In this document: one piece after another, positions 34,447 to 47,200 of the stretch
Position numbering within the stretch: the stretch's first letter is position 1
How the letters are laid out: the number at the start of each line of letters is the position of its first letter
NCBI GenBank assembly: GCA_025200525.1
Contig: CM045760.1
Coordinates: 48,751,932-48,815,931, forward strand
Length of the DNA stretch: 64,000 bases
Reading direction: 5' to 3'
Source of the DNA: Camellia lanceoleosa
Lineage: Eukaryota > Streptophyta > Magnoliopsida > Ericales > Theaceae
Position numbers and translations under genes: made by a program
The notes under the pieces: generated by a model
Databases searched by the model: none
Told to the model about the DNA's origin: nothing
What the model saw: only the letters and a program-made list of their open reading frames with translations

Positions 34447-37414
34447 TCAACCAAATGCTTCTGGCGTAGTTTCGATGGAGAGTTTGGCCTTGTCCATAGC
34501 AGATAGGACACTGTCAGGTACCCTTGAAGCCATAAGCAGTCCCCAGATGGAGATGTCTGCCTGTATTTTCTTTAACTGTCTCAGTACGGCTTCTTCTTTG
34601 ATTTGCTTCTCCCTCTGCTTTTCTGCCTCTTTATCTTTCCCAGATGATTCAGGTTGGTCAAGGTGTGGGGGCTTGAAATACCGCCCACTCCTGGTCATGT
34701 GGTCCACCTCATCGAGGTACCAAGTATCATCTGGTTGAGTACCTGCCCAATCTTCGTCTGTGTGGGCAAGACATAAGTCATCGTCTTCCGACCACATTCC
34801 GCTAGCATTCAACAGACACCTATCTGGTTCTGGCAAGTTTGTACTCTCGGTATTTTCTTCCCATATGCTCACAGCATATCGTGCTTTCGTGCTCGCAGCA
34901 CTTTCAACCTCTTTATAGTTCTTGGCTTTCCGGATCCTCTCAGAATCCCATCTCTTCTCTTGCTCCTCCTGTGTCAGTAGGGTTTGTTGTTCGGTTTTCA
35001 CAATATCTTGATCCCGAGCGGAATTCTTTGCACCGGCGCTCTCCGGCGGTTCATTCTGACTCTCGGCCCTTCCGGCCATCATTAATACCCCTACCCCTGC
35101 CGGGCCTTGCTCTGGCTGAACTTCCACAACATCTGGCTGGTCATCTAACCACCCGGTAATTTCTGCCGACTCCTCATATTCAAACCAATTGATTGTCGCA
35201 TCCCCTGTTTCTTGGTCGTTGAAGAACTGGAGGTTAGCAAAATCTTCTTCCACCGTTGTCAGACCATCTGCCCCTTGCTCTAGTTCGTCTCCCTGAATCA
35301 TGCACAGTTCAGCTTTTTCTGGCAGTCCCACACTCGGCTCAGACCGGCCCACTGATAGGATGTACCCGCTCGGATCATAGGCTCTCCCAGCTAGATTCCC
35401 GGGCTGTCCCATCCCAGACTCACCAATTCTGTCTTCTTCTGAAACCTGCCCCGTTCCATCTTCGGAGGTCACCACCTCTGGCTCAGATTGGGTTGTGAAG
35501 GTGTCCAACATGCACAAGTCAGTGCAATCAGGAAGGATCACCTCCGGCTTGGATAGGTGAGAGGGAGTAATATAGATACTAGGATCGTAGGAAACGACCC
35601 CAGTTTGGATGAAGTTGACTCTTTTGGGTGGTGGATCTTGGTTATGTGCGGGGAGTGGGTTAGTTGTGACGTTGGGTCTTTCGGAGGTCGATGATATTCT
35701 TGTCAACGAGGTCTTGAATCTCAGAACGCAGTCTAAACACCGATCGTGTCATGGCCATCTTCTTTGGTGGTACGCGACAAGATTTGGCTTGTGGGAAGGG
35801 GCGAGTGGATTCGGTAGTGGCCTCGGTTCTAGGGCCGTCAGATGCTTCTTCCTGATTAACACCCCCAGAGCCTTGGACAGGGGCATATATAGTGGAGTGA
35901 AGGTTCTTTGGCTTCTGGATTGGTATCTCGGGCCTTGGTTACTGCTCCCGGAGGTACTGGAAAAGGGTGTGGCCGCTGCGGGCCTTGGTTGAGAAGGGGG
36001 AGTGGTGGTGACCATGCCGACCTCCGAAGTCCTTGTGTTGGCAGCGCCACTCGGGCCTGCGTTGTTACTGCGGTTGAATGTCCTTCGGGGCTGCTCTCGG
36101 TCCTGGTCGATCAAACCTTGCTTCATCGTATCCTCGATTTGCACCCCCATATCGTGTAGATCCGCGAAGGTGGGGAAAGGAACTACAATCATCTTCTGCA
36201 TTAACTTCGGTTGGAGATTGCGTACAATCATCCGAATTTGATCTTTATCTGTTGGCCTCAAGGTCATCATCGATGCCTTTGCTCTCCACCGAGTTACAAA
36301 ATCAGAGAAAGACTCCTTGGGTTCCTGCCTCGTTGTTTCGAGATCACGTGTTGTAATCTCGATCTGTGTATTATATGAGTACTGTGCAACGAAGGCCTCA
36401 GCCAGCTCATCCCAGTTCCTTTTGACATCATTATCCAACTTTGCATACTAGTTGGCGGCCACTCCTGACAAGGTTCGGCCAAACAGCGAGAGTTTTTGTA
36501 GTCTGGTTAGGCCCATTGGCCGCAGGATATCTGAAAATAACCGAAGATGGACCATGGGGTCTCCGGACCGATCAAAACGGTCAATCTGTGGCATCTTAAA
36601 TCTGTCTGGCAGTGTCACGGCCACGTCAGTGTAGCGATCTTCAATGTCTGGGATGGCCTTCACCCCCTGCAATTTCTTAAAAAGTTTTTCCAGCTTACTC
36701 AGTTTCAGAGCTGTATGATCTACCTCGAACTCAAATGGAGAGTCCGGGTGGTTGGGTGTAAGATTCTTGGACAGTTGCGGCAGAAGCGGGGGCGGAGCCA
36801 GCCCCGTTGGAAGACCTGTGTCCTCTTGAGTGTTCTGGACATTGGGTAAGGTATTCTGGGTGTTCGGGAGGATATTCTGAGGATTTGGTAGGGTATTCTG
36901 ACCAGTAGATGCCTGCTCAGGTAGTGGAGCCGCTGGTGGAGGAGGAATCTGATGTGAAGCGGATCTTTGCCGATTGCTTGACCTAGTGATCATTTCGGCT
37001 TTCTTGGGCCATGACTGCGGCTTGTTGTTTGGAAAATTCCGCTTGGCGGATGGCATCATCTTGCATCTGTTTCATGCTATCGTGCATCTGGCGCATCATC
37101 GCCTCCATCCCTGATGTATTCTGCGGTTCCATCTGAATGACCGGTAAATGTACTTCTATGGCAGACACAGAAATTTCAACCTGACTGTTTACTGTCAAAG
37201 CAGCCCTCTGTCCCGGTAATCCCTGTTCTGACACACTGCGCCTCATCGGCCTTCTTCTGGTAACTGGGGGTAGAGAGTGGAACACTGGATGTCCGTCAAC
37301 GAGATCCTCGGATCGGTTGAGTCGGCGACCTCGTGTCCAAAGTGCTTGGGGAGTATCTAGTGGTTCGGAAGCAATTGTGCTAAAAACTGCCCTAGCAAAA
37401 AGATAATAAAGCAA
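34447..37414 (-). pseudogene. Element B gag region
   Basis: Minus-strand gag in four frame-broken blocks. 37414-36983 has a start Met and a Met/Gln-rich helix (MMRQMHDSMKQMQDD). 37059-36448 carries PQNILPNTQNTLPNVQNTQ-like repeats, then PQIDRFDRSGDPMVHLRLFS. A TAG at 36450-36448 interrupts the gag core just where a conserved Trp is expected. 36438-35749 continues with WDELAEAFVAQYSYN and SFSDFVTRWRAKA. The zinc-knuckle-like stretch before 35749 is damaged (AYHQRRW) but intact in element A. 35706-34447 is a 419-codon acidic linker with YDPSGYILSVGRSEPS and an EEEQ-rich helical segment, stopped by TGA at 34447-34449. Confidence 0.85.
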
Positions 37415-37608
37415 AAAGGAAATAAATGACCAGAAAAACAGGCAGCATAACAGCTTAATTTAAATACACACAACACACAGTCGAGCATGCAACACACAGT
37501 TGATAAACTGAAAATACACTGTCCTCAATAATCGATCCTTTGTTCAGATCCTTTGTTCCCTAAAACTGAATCCGATATCCGCAAACAACTGATTCTCAGA
37601 TAACTGGC

Positions 37609-37680
37609 TGATGCCCGCAGGCGTGATGCCCTATCTCAAAAACTGATGCCCGCAGGCTTGATGCCCAAACTCAACTGATA
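37609..37680 (-). repeat. Leader repeat with GCCTGCGGGC mini-dyads
   Basis: On the sense (minus) strand GCCTGCGGGCATCAG occurs twice, about 35 bases apart, in the untranslated leader. The element A leader has the same pair near 59150-59205. Confidence 0.6.
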
Positions 37681-38124
37681 CATACATTCCCTGTAGAGAC
37701 GCACTCTAACAAGCACATAACAGATGAGTGAGAGCTGAAAACACCCCTATGTTGGGGTAGGGTTTCCCTGTCCTATTTTGTCAGGAGCTAGGGTTTCACT
37801 ACGCACACAGCGGTTTCAAACAACCTATAAACGGGTAAGCAACCTGTCCTAGTTTGGAATGGTCACTATGGATCCGAATATGCACTAGGTCGAATGGTCA
37901 AAAAGGGTGCCCCGGTAAAACCGGGGTTTGTGTTCCCATGCTGTCAGAGCCCAGAGCTGATCAGCCTTACGGACATGACTTGACAAGACAAGCCTCCGGC
38001 AAATCGTTTGGGAATGGCATATGGCAAACACAGTGTCCTAGGCGCACCAATGCAAATGTAATGCAAAGAAACACACAAGTGTTGTCAAAACCAGATATCA
38101 TGGGTTCGAGTCAAGTTCTCTAAA

Positions 38125-38142
38125 TCTCCAGCAGAGTCGCCA
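38125..38142 (-). other. Primer-binding site of element B (tRNA-Arg type)
   Basis: Minus strand TGGCGACTCTGCTGGAGA, five bases inside the LTR end. It is complementary to the 3' end of a plant tRNA-Arg (acceptor strand GAGTCG plus CCA), the primer type known for Ogre elements. One mismatch relative to the site of element A. Confidence 0.8.
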
Positions 38143-39905
38143 GAAACTGTAGACGTCCCCGAACGCATCCCGGGGGAAGGGGAGTGCGAGTCCCCCCCAT
38201 TCTGGTTCGATATTGGGTCACTACAGTTCGAAGGACTCAAATGTCACGGTCCTTAATCTCGAACCGAAGAGTCCAAATCCGGCAAATCGTTTTGAAAACA
38301 GATTTTTTGGAAGAAGTGCCAAACATGGATCGCCGCCCGGAATCTGAAGTCGCCACCTAAATATTTTAAAATGGGAAATTTAGGAAACCCTGACTCGGTG
38401 CCAAAGGCCACGTGTCCGTCATCACCAAAGTTGCCTCTGCTCGGGAACTTGGGTACGATTGGGGAAGGTCACTTCGTGAGCACCCCCGCTCGCCCGGTCA
38501 AAGACCGGCCTCTACTAACCATGATATCTGTTTTTGAAAACATTGCGAGTTCTTATTCCAGTTATTAGCCTAGGTTACTATGTGATGCGCACAGTATACA
38601 AGTATAGACTGAATCACCTGAATTGGAACAAAACATTTCATGTTTGTTTGTTTGAAAATGGTTTGATGGTGCTACTCGCAGGTAGGCTAAGACGCGGATT
38701 TGCCACCCTCGAGTGGGCTTAAGAAAATATGATTTTGCCACTATCTAGTGGGCTTAAAACAAACAGTCAATGAATTGTCCCAATCCAAGTAACTCAACCT
38801 CCACCCACAGGCATTCAAGGCAGTTATATCACATAAGCATTTAGCCTCATGGTAAGCATGCTATCATGGCAACACTCACACGCATGCAAGGATGCTAAAG
38901 CATAAAACTCACCGAGTACTCCAAGCCAAAATAGAAGCTATGTTTGAAATCATGCATGGTCCTAAGTATACAGAATTGCCTAATGCAACACATGCAAAGA
39001 TGCAACTATAGCAGGCTCGGCTATTCTAAAACATGGTATATGGAATGCTACAACTATCAAGTATTCAATTTGGAATTGAAATACAAATACAGTTTGTATG
39101 ATGCGCCGAGCCCGGTGCGTGCAAAACAGATGAATGATGCAAACATGCTGTCATACTGGATGCTAATCGAAATATGCCCTATATCTAACCATCGTAAGCG
39201 GGTAAATAAAAGGGAGAAAGAAGTGGGGTTTGGAAGACATACATCACACTCACACACCCTTATTACAATTATGCCCTCGCGCAGAGGGTCCGAATAAATA
39301 ATATAGTCCGAAATAAAAGAATAATACAGTCCGAATAATATACAAATTCCTATTTAATTAACAAATTAACTAAGAAGGCTGTAAACTGGCATGCAAGCCA
39401 GGGATTGCCTTGACTCTGCTCCGGAAAATGAAATGATGCATGTTGGGCTGCCTTGCGTCGAAATCCACTGGGATGTCCCAATTAGCCTCTGTTTGCGATG
39501 TTTCTCGAAATGCGTGCCAGACTCCGAAAAGTTGCCGATTCTTGATTTTACTGCACCAGAGAGCAGGAGAGGGGCATAGCAATGTATTTCACAAATATAT
39601 GCATGCCTCGATCCTCGTGCCACCAATCATGCATATCGATGCATGATGGCCGAGGAGTCGGATTGCACAACTCAATATAGAATGAATGCATATGGGTGCT
39701 ACAACAAAACCTAACTCCATCATGGGTAATCCGGAGTGTCGGTGACTTGGGAATTGAGACTCGTTCCATCACTCGAAGTACGAAACGCGCCTCGTTTCCC
39801 GTGCCCGGGCTAACTCCTATCCCGAACACAATGCAATATGTATGATATGCATGAAATGCAGCTAAGATACAATCCTAACATACATAATGCTATGAAAATA
39901 AGATG

Positions 39906-40460
39906 TCTCGGAATGCGTGCACACGGGCACGCGAACCGAGGAAATGATTCTAAGGCATAAAATGGCATACGCAATACAATTGGACTTACACTAACATGAG
40001 TGGACCTCAGCCACACTCACATAAGAAGTCGATGGATGAAAATGAAGTGCCTCGAAATGCGTGCACACGGGTACGCAAACCGAGGCAATGGCATACACAA
40101 TGCGGTGACGCTAGAATGAGATGTCTCGAAATGCGTGCCCACGGGCACGCAAACCGAGGCAATAGCATACAGAATGCAATGAGACTAAAATGACATACCG
40201 AATGCAAAATGGACTTACACTAACATGAGTGGACCTCAGCCACACTCACATAAGAGGCCGGATGATGAGAAATGAGGTGCCTCAAAATGCGTGCACACGG
40301 GCACGCAAACCGAGGCGATGGTACTAAAATATGAAATGTCACTCCACATGCAGATTGGACTTATACTAACATGAGTGAGCCTCAGCCACACTCACATAAG
40401 AGGCCGTCGGATGAAAATGAAGTGCCTCGAAATGCGTGCCCGTGGGCACGCAAATCGAGG
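39906..40460 (-). repeat. Array of five perfect or near-perfect hairpin units in LTR R-U5
   Basis: Units at 39906-39941, 40050-40085, 40124-40159, 40280-40315 and 40425-40460. Each has outer arms CCTCG/CGAGG and inner arms GCGTGC(CC)/(GG)GCACGC, separated by AAAT on one side and AAAC on the other. Spacing is 73-157 bases. Between units, GGACTTACACTAACATGAG recurs three times. Confidence 0.85.
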
Positions 40461-41842
40461 CAATGGCCCCAAGGCATGAAATGGCATACGAAATGAGACG
40501 CGGCATATGGCATATGGAAAATGCAAATTTCAGCAGCCAAAATGATGCAAAAACAGCCCCCTAATTATAGCAAAATTACACCCGATGCCCGAAATGCTAT
40601 CTTTGAATTCAAATGACTTGGAGCTATGCCGAACATGCATAATATGGACATGAAGTGTAAAGAAAAATGCTAGGCAGTCCCTAAACTAGAATTTTTCCAG
40701 TACAAAGTATGGTCAAAAAACAATCACAAGTATGGCAAAAATAGCATGCAAAAATGGGGGAAAAGAGGGGAACAATGAAGCAGATGGTATATGCAATGCT
40801 CAAACTGAAAAATACAGTTCTACAACATTGAAGAGGGACCAAAAATATGAACATTTACAGCCTATGACAACCCCCAAAACAGTATGTAGATACGTTCAAC
40901 ATAGCATGCAAAATATGAGTCAAAAGAGGGCTATAAAGAGAGGTATACCAAGAATTCACCAAACAATCTAAGACCCTTAACAAAACATGAAGGGAAGGCC
41001 AAAATATGGATATTTTCAGTACTGATGATGGCCGAAAACAGAAGCTAGATAGGCCTAAAAAGGCATGCAAAATGGGGGCCAAAGAGAGATATAAAGACAA
41101 GCACAACATGGAGACCCCCAACAAGGTTGATCCCTTCTACAATGTTGTATAGGGACACAAAATAAGCTTAAATGTTGTATAGGGACACAAAATAAGCTTA
41201 CTTACAGTTCATGACATGCTCCAAAACAGACTACACATAGTCCAAACAAATCATGCAAATTTACGGTAAATATGAGAGATTATGAAGAAAGTGCATGATA
41301 GAGAGGCCAAACAGGGTTGAGTCCTTCTTAAATGTTGAAGAGGGACTCAAAATATGCCCACTCACAGTTTACATTATGCTCGAAAACAGATCACTCATAG
41401 GCTAGAACAAGCATGCAAAATATTGGCATACAAGATGATATTGAAGCAAGTGCATCATAGAGGGCTCAAACAGGGTTGAGCCCTTGAACAAACATGAAGA
41501 ATAGCTCAAAATAGACCTAGTTTCAGTTAAGGTCGGAGCTCAAAACAAAAATAAAGTAGGCTTAAGAAATGAGGCAAGAAAGTGCTAGAAAAGGGGAAAT
41601 AGTGGCTTACCCTTGAAGACTACACTTTGGTTGCTTCTTGGCTTGAGTTTGTTGCTTCTTAGCCTCTGAAAAACCTTCCCTTGCTGCTGGAATGGAAGTG
41701 GTGAAGGTAGTGCTTGGTGTTGATGAAGAAAATGGCACCAAACTTAAGGATTTTGAAGGTTTTTGGAGAGGAAGATATAAGCTAATGCATATGAGCTCTG
41801 AAGGGAAGTTTTTCTAACCCTAATGAAGGAGCTGGCCAGCCA

Positions 41843-42243
41843 CTTATAAAGGCCAAGAAGGGGGTGTAAAAGAGGAGGAAAATGCACCCAAGCTTTCCCT
41901 CCCAAAATATCCCCCGGATGCCAAGATATTTTGGAGAAACAGCTATACAGCTGTAATGAACACAAACTGAGGATGCAGGCCGGCTAGCCACTTTTGCTGG
42001 AGGTGGCCGGTCGGCCACCCCCTATGGCCAGCCGGCCAAGGGCAAAAATGAGAAGTGAAAATTTCTGGCCGTGCTCTAAAGGGTGGTGTCCTCCCATGTG
42101 TGTAAAACAAGGCCCTATGGTTGGAATTTGACAACTCTGAAGCAGGAGAGACAACAAGCAACCTCTAGGAGAGGTCCAAAAATGAAAAGAAGAATTACTG
42201 GCCGAGCACCATTTTTTAGGGTCCTCCCATGTGTGTACAACAC
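41843..42243 (-). promoter_or_regulatory. LTR promoter (shared LTR) with GGCC dyads and a U3 direct repeat
   Basis: Minus-strand TATAAG at 41848-41843. GGCC dyads upstream: GGCCGGCTAGCCA (41978-41990), GGTGGCCGGTCGGCCACC (42002-42019) and TGGCCAGCCGGCCA (42025-42038). Further upstream, GTCCTCCCATGTGTGTA occurs twice, near 42088 and 42221, within longer imperfect direct repeats. Confidence 0.65.
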
Positions 42244-42896
42244 AAATATGTGGTTTTGGCTCGAAGAAAATGGCCCTAGGGTGTTCAACATTAGCCCGGA
42301 AGTGAGAAAAAGCAGGCGCCGGAGGAGCATAACTGGTTCTTGAGACAATTCTGTCCTCCCACCCTCCAGTGACCTTCCTTATGATAAAAGCAGAGGTACG
42401 CCAAAATGAACAAAAATCGATGCAAAACGAATGCTCGGGGCCAAAACACGCAGCCGGGTCCCGAAAACCCGCCATAATCGAAAGTGGTGTTTGGGAAGTG
42501 GGTATCTAAGGCCCAGTGTCCCTTGAAAGGAGTAAATGAGATGTATGCGAAACCGGAGAAATCGGAGATGGTTGGGTGGTCAACCGAGGCACACGGCACG
42601 ATGGCTCAAAACCGGAACCGGCTCGAAATGGGCAAAATGGCTCTGACCCACGAAATGTAGCCCACGGCCACTGAGAGATGGTCTACGGGACCTCTCCCTC
42701 CCCTCAGGAAAGAAAACAGAGAAAACCGAGTCTGGTTCGCAAACCGAGACAAGGCACAAAAGAGAGTTCGGGAGTCTGGAGGCAGGGCGCACGGCCGCGA
42801 CTCTGAGACTTCTGAACGAGCACGATATGCAACATCACCGAGCGCTCAACCGGTGACGTTTGAGTCTTAAGGTCGGTCAAAAATGGGGTGTCTACA

Positions 42897-42913
42897 GTTG
42901 CCCCTCTTTGACA
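42897..42913 (-). other. Polypurine tract of element A
   Basis: Minus-strand GTCAAAGAGGGGCAAC directly before the LTR start at 42896. Marks the 3' end of the interior of A. Confidence 0.8.
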
Positions 42914-43810
42914 GAACTCGGAAGTCAAGAAGTGAAGGGAGTGAATGTCAAAGCCTAGAGACGACCCATTTTTGATAAGGCCGAAGACTTAGACAATCAT
43001 GCAAGATGAACAGAGATATGTGCCCGCAGACGGGGGGGGCAAAATGCAAATGATATGCACAGAGCCAAATGATCATGCAAATGCAACAAGCTGTAATGAG
43101 GCAAGTATTCGCAAATAGATGCAACAGTTTTAAGCAAGAATGCAAAGCAACAACTACATTTCATGCAGTTAGGAATGCGGAGAATCATTCAATTCTCGTC
43201 GCGTCTCACACGGAGAAGATACGATACTTGCGCGATTCGTCTGGTCGCACCAGCCTCAAATGAACCGTACATACAATATCGTGCCTGCAAGAGGGAGAAA
43301 TTCAACAAGAACAATATGCTAAAAACATATATTCAATGCGATTCCTGTGGTTCCGAAAGTTTGACACACGCAGTGTCGGCGAGTGAATGCATCGCAAGAA
43401 AGGAACGTGCGTGACAACGCATGCTCAAGCATAGAGGTATGGCACATCAACGAATCATGCATGACAATGCAAAATGCTCATAAGAATGCAAGTTATATGC
43501 AAAATAATGCAAAACGAGCATAAATCAGGGCGCCCGTTTGTTGCGAAACAACGAGCTGGGAAACGCGCATTTCGGCGAAGGCAACTTGATCGCGGCCTCT
43601 GATTCACCTCCCGAAGAGGTTACAACATGTTTGAAAAGGATACACCTTGATTTTGATGAGTGATGATGAGACACATGTCAGAAATTGCAGTTGAAGTTCC
43701 GGCGGAGCGATTTCGTGCCAGAAAGTGCACTTTTCTTGAACTTTTTCAGGTCCGGGGAACTCCGATCTTCCTCAAAATTTGCAGAGAGCTAGAGGGGGGT
43801 GTGGGGACCA
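42914..43810. other. Spacer between polypurine tract and PMD2 promoter
   Basis: No gene. Rich in ATGCAAA and GCAAATG words, with a short stem GTTGCGAAACAAC at 43540-43552. Confidence 0.6.
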
Positions 43811-43950
43811 CCACCGGCCAGGTGGTTGCCCTTGGGGAGGCCACCGGCTAGGGAAGAAAAAGCAAATGGCCGGCCAGCCAGAAAAGGTGGCCGGCCGGCC
43901 ACCTGCCCAAAAGTAGGGGCATTTTGGTCATTTTCCTCATTTCTATATAT
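43811..43950 (+). promoter_or_regulatory. PMD2 promoter: GGCC dyads and TATA box
   Basis: CCACCGGCCAGGTGG (43811-43825), GAGGCCACCGGCTA (43837-43850), TGGCCGGCCAGCCA (43867-43880) and the perfect palindrome GGTGGCCGGCCGGCCACC (43886-43903) precede CTATATAT at 43943-43950. The ATG is 342 bases further. A 5' UTR intron is predicted at 44159-44281 and carries four TTGAC W-box cores in two direct repeats. Confidence 0.7.
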
Positions 43951-44291
43951 TCCCTTGCCCATTCAATCCAAAATCACTCCCAAAGCTGTGAAAACTCCTT
44001 CCCTTGCTCCCCAGACCATTTTTCTCTTCAGATCTACATTTTATACGCGCTTTTCGGCCATCCACGCAAGTTGTTTTCGCGAAATCTTTTAGTTTTAAGC
44101 ACTTTGAGCCGACTAAATTTTGATTTCGGGGCTTCTTTTCTCATTTTCGCCACTTGAGGTAAGTTTGTCTCAATATTTGGAAGATTTTCTCGGGAGTTGA
44201 CTTTTGTTGACTTTTTCATTTCCCAGGAGTTGACTTTTGTTGACTTTTTCCAATTTTGGCTCATTTTGCTCCTTTTTGCAGATTTTCTGAA

Positions 44292-47200
44292 ATGGCGGGT
44301 GATTTTCCTCACGGTGGAGGTCCTCCAGGTGCTGGAGATGACTTTGACATTATGACACTGCCCCCGAGAGTCCGCCCTTTCATTCCCGGGAGATACGCAC
44401 GGCATACGCTCAAGATGGTTTCGCCGTTTCTCTGGGTTCAACGACCGGGCACCCGGGGATTTACTTCTGCGAAAGCCGGAGCAGCACCTTTCTCACGATG
44501 CACGAGAGGTATTTTACTCTATTCTCTACATTTTTCGTGCATTCTGTAACTTTGCCATGCTTGAACACACAGTTTTAGCTTATGACATAGTACTTTGCCT
44601 GCATCCTGAACGTGTTAGTTAAACACTTGAATTGCTGAACACACGGCTCAAACACTGATTCGTCGAACACACAGCCCGAATTTTGAAAGTGAACACACAG
44701 CACACACTGACTAAGAGTAGAACACGCAGCCCAAACTCTGATTTTCTGAACACACAGTTCAAGTTGATGGCGAACACGCAGCCCACACTGATTGAGAGTA
44801 GAGAGTAGAACGCACAGTCCCAAACTCCGATATTCTGAACACGCAGTCCAAGTTGATGGTGAACACACAGCCCACACTGATTGAGAATTTGAACACGCAG
44901 CCCAAAACACAAATTTACTGAACACGCAGCCCAGATCTGAAGTGAACACACAGCCCACTGATTGAGAATTTGAACACGCAGCCCAAAACACAAATTTACT
45001 GAACACGCAACCCAGATTTGAAGTGAACACACAGCCCACTGATTGAGAATTTGAGCACGCAGCCCAAAACACAGATTTACTGAACACGCAGCCCAGATTT
45101 GAAGTAAACACACAGCCCACTAATTGAGAATTTGAGCACGCAGCCCAAAACACAGATTTACTGAACACGCAGCCCAGATTTGAAGTGAACACACAGCCCA
45201 CACTGACTAAGAGTAGAACACGCAGCCCAAACTCTGATTTTCTGAACACACAGTTCAAGTTGATGGCGAACACGCAGCCCACACTGATTGAGAGTAGAGA
45301 GTAGAACGCACAGTCCCAAACTCCGATATTCTGAACACGCAGTCCAAGTTGATGGTGAACACACAGCCCACACTGATTTAGAATTTGAACACGCAGCCCA
45401 AAACACAAATTTACTAAACACGCAGCCCAGATCTGAAGTGAACACACAGCCTACTGATTGAGAATTTGAACACGCAGCCCAAAACACAAATTTACTGAAC
45501 ACGTAGCCCAGATTTGAAGTGAACACACAGCCCACTGATTGAGAATTTGAGCACGCAGCCCAAAACACAGATTTACTGAACACGCAGCCCAGATTTGAAG
45601 TGAACACACGTTCAATCGATTGAGAATTTGAACACGCAACCCAAAACACAAATTCTTGAACCATGACCCAGATTTGAAGTGAACACACGTACCATCGATT
45701 GAGAATTTGAGCACGCGACCCAAAACACAGTTCTTGAACACGCATGACCCATTTGAAGTGAACACACGTTCCACTAATTGAGAATTTGAGCACGACCCAA
45801 AACACAGTTCTTGAACCATGACCCAGATTTGAAGTGAACACACATTTCATCGATTGAGAATTTGAGCACGCAGCCCAAAACACAGATTTACTGAACACGC
45901 AGCCCAGATTTGAAGTGAACACACAGCCCACTAATTGAGAATTTGAGCACGCAGCCCAAAACACAGTTCTTGAACCACCTTGACCCAGTTGAAGTGAACA
46001 CATTTACCATCGATTGAGAATTTTGAACACGCAGCCCAAAACACAGATTTACTGAACACGCAGCCCAGATTTGAAGTGAACACACAGCCCACATTTGAGA
46101 GTTTGAACACGGCTACTTCACTTCATTTGCACACAGCTTGTTCATTTCATTTGCACACAGCTACTTCACTTCATTTGCACACAGCTTGTGTTTTTATTGT
46201 GTACTGAACACATGTATTCCTTCTGAATGCAGGGTGGCTCGTGATCAGACGAGGATACGCTCTACCGGCCAGAGACCTGCACGCCGAGCCCAGAGGCTGT
46301 CCGGATCTGGTAGATCTAGCAGGTTTGGAGCATTCTCGCGAGGATTATCACGTTGTCCCGCCAGCAGACTTTGTTAGTCGCTGGTGGAGAGATGGTGGGA
46401 CACCACCAATTCCTTCCACTTTTTCGCCATCGGGATATGACCATGACTCACTGGACTTCGCCATACTCACTGTCCTAGACATAGGCGGTTGGCGCATACC
46501 TTATGACGAGGATATGGGAGAGGAGGCCGCTAGACACATCTATTGGGGGCTCGCCCACCAGAGACAGAGCTTCCGGAGAGTCCCAGACACCCGGTTCTCT
46601 TCCGCTGAGGCCGGAGATAGAGCCCGAGTCTCCCGAGGAGGTTGAGCAAGATACCCGGTTTTTATGTTCCTCTTGGCACCACTGCTTGCCGATAGGGGAA
46701 CACTTTGGGTTGTATCTTCGAGTGCCCCGTGGACCTATCACAGTCGGTCGATATGATCGAGTGGCGCCCTGCTACCTCTATTGTTACATGGGTGCAAATC
46801 TGGACGGGGAGACTTACTTGGCGGCTATTGGAGAGCCCGGAGGTGCGTTCATCATCTTGATTTACATTTCTGCTCCTTATTACTTGTTCATTGCACACAC
46901 GGCGCACTTTGCACTCTGTATTCTGCCTTTAGCACTTTGTATTCATATTCTGCGCTACTTTTCTCAGCTATGGGTGTACGTATACTTTCCCACATTAGCC
47001 CCGGAGATGGAGGTGGCAGGTCTCCTTACAACTCCGCTACCGGTATTCGAGGGCGAAGCACCATGAGAGCTCGAAGACTCTTCTACTTGCATAAAGATTT
47101 TGATACCGTGGCGGCGACAGAGGTATTTCGTAACTCTCGCCTTTCATTTTCATCTTTGATCTGCCCTGTATATTCCTGATTTCTGATCGATTTATGCACC

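Larger units (their letters stand above)
33089..38147 (-). mobile_element. Element B: truncated Tat/Ogre-like interior (leader, gag, protease)
   Basis: Minus-strand interior starting at the primer-binding site beside the LTR at 38148 and broken off at 33089 inside the gag-pol linker after protease. Reverse transcriptase, RNase H, integrase, accessory genes and its own 3' LTR are absent. It is near-identical over most of its length to 54749-59686 of element A. The leader 37415-38124 has no gene. Confidence 0.9.
38148..42896 (-). mobile_element. Shared 4.75-kb LTR: 3' LTR of element A and 5' LTR of element B
   Basis: On the minus strand it begins TGTAGACACCCC at 42896 and ends GGGACGTCTACA at 38148. 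The upper side is bordered by the polypurine tract of A and the lower side by the primer-binding site of B, so one LTR serves two interiors. TATA lies near 41845, giving U3 of ~1.05 kb and R-U5 of ~3.7 kb. The transcribed part contains five hairpin units (39906-40460) and a 31-base tandem duplication near 41140-41200 that is single in the other LTR. No coding sequence. Confidence 0.92.

Noticed and set aside
38103..38142. tRNA-like sequence (GGGTTCGA plus CAGAGTCGCCA)
   Set aside because: Only the T-arm and acceptor 3' strand are imitated, with a 14-base insertion, and it sits exactly at the retrotransposon primer-binding site; it is not a tRNA gene.
39906..40460. Regularly spaced hairpin repeats resembling a CRISPR array
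   Set aside because: Spacing is irregular (73-157 bases), spacers are themselves repeated, the units lie in an LTR duplicated at 61400-61960, and the genome is a plant.
44575..46003. Long minus-strand frames (290 and 281 codons) with repeated CVFTSNLGCVFS-type peptides
   Set aside because: They exist only because the 81-base repeat unit is divisible by three; codon composition is that of the repeat and no start context or domain is present.
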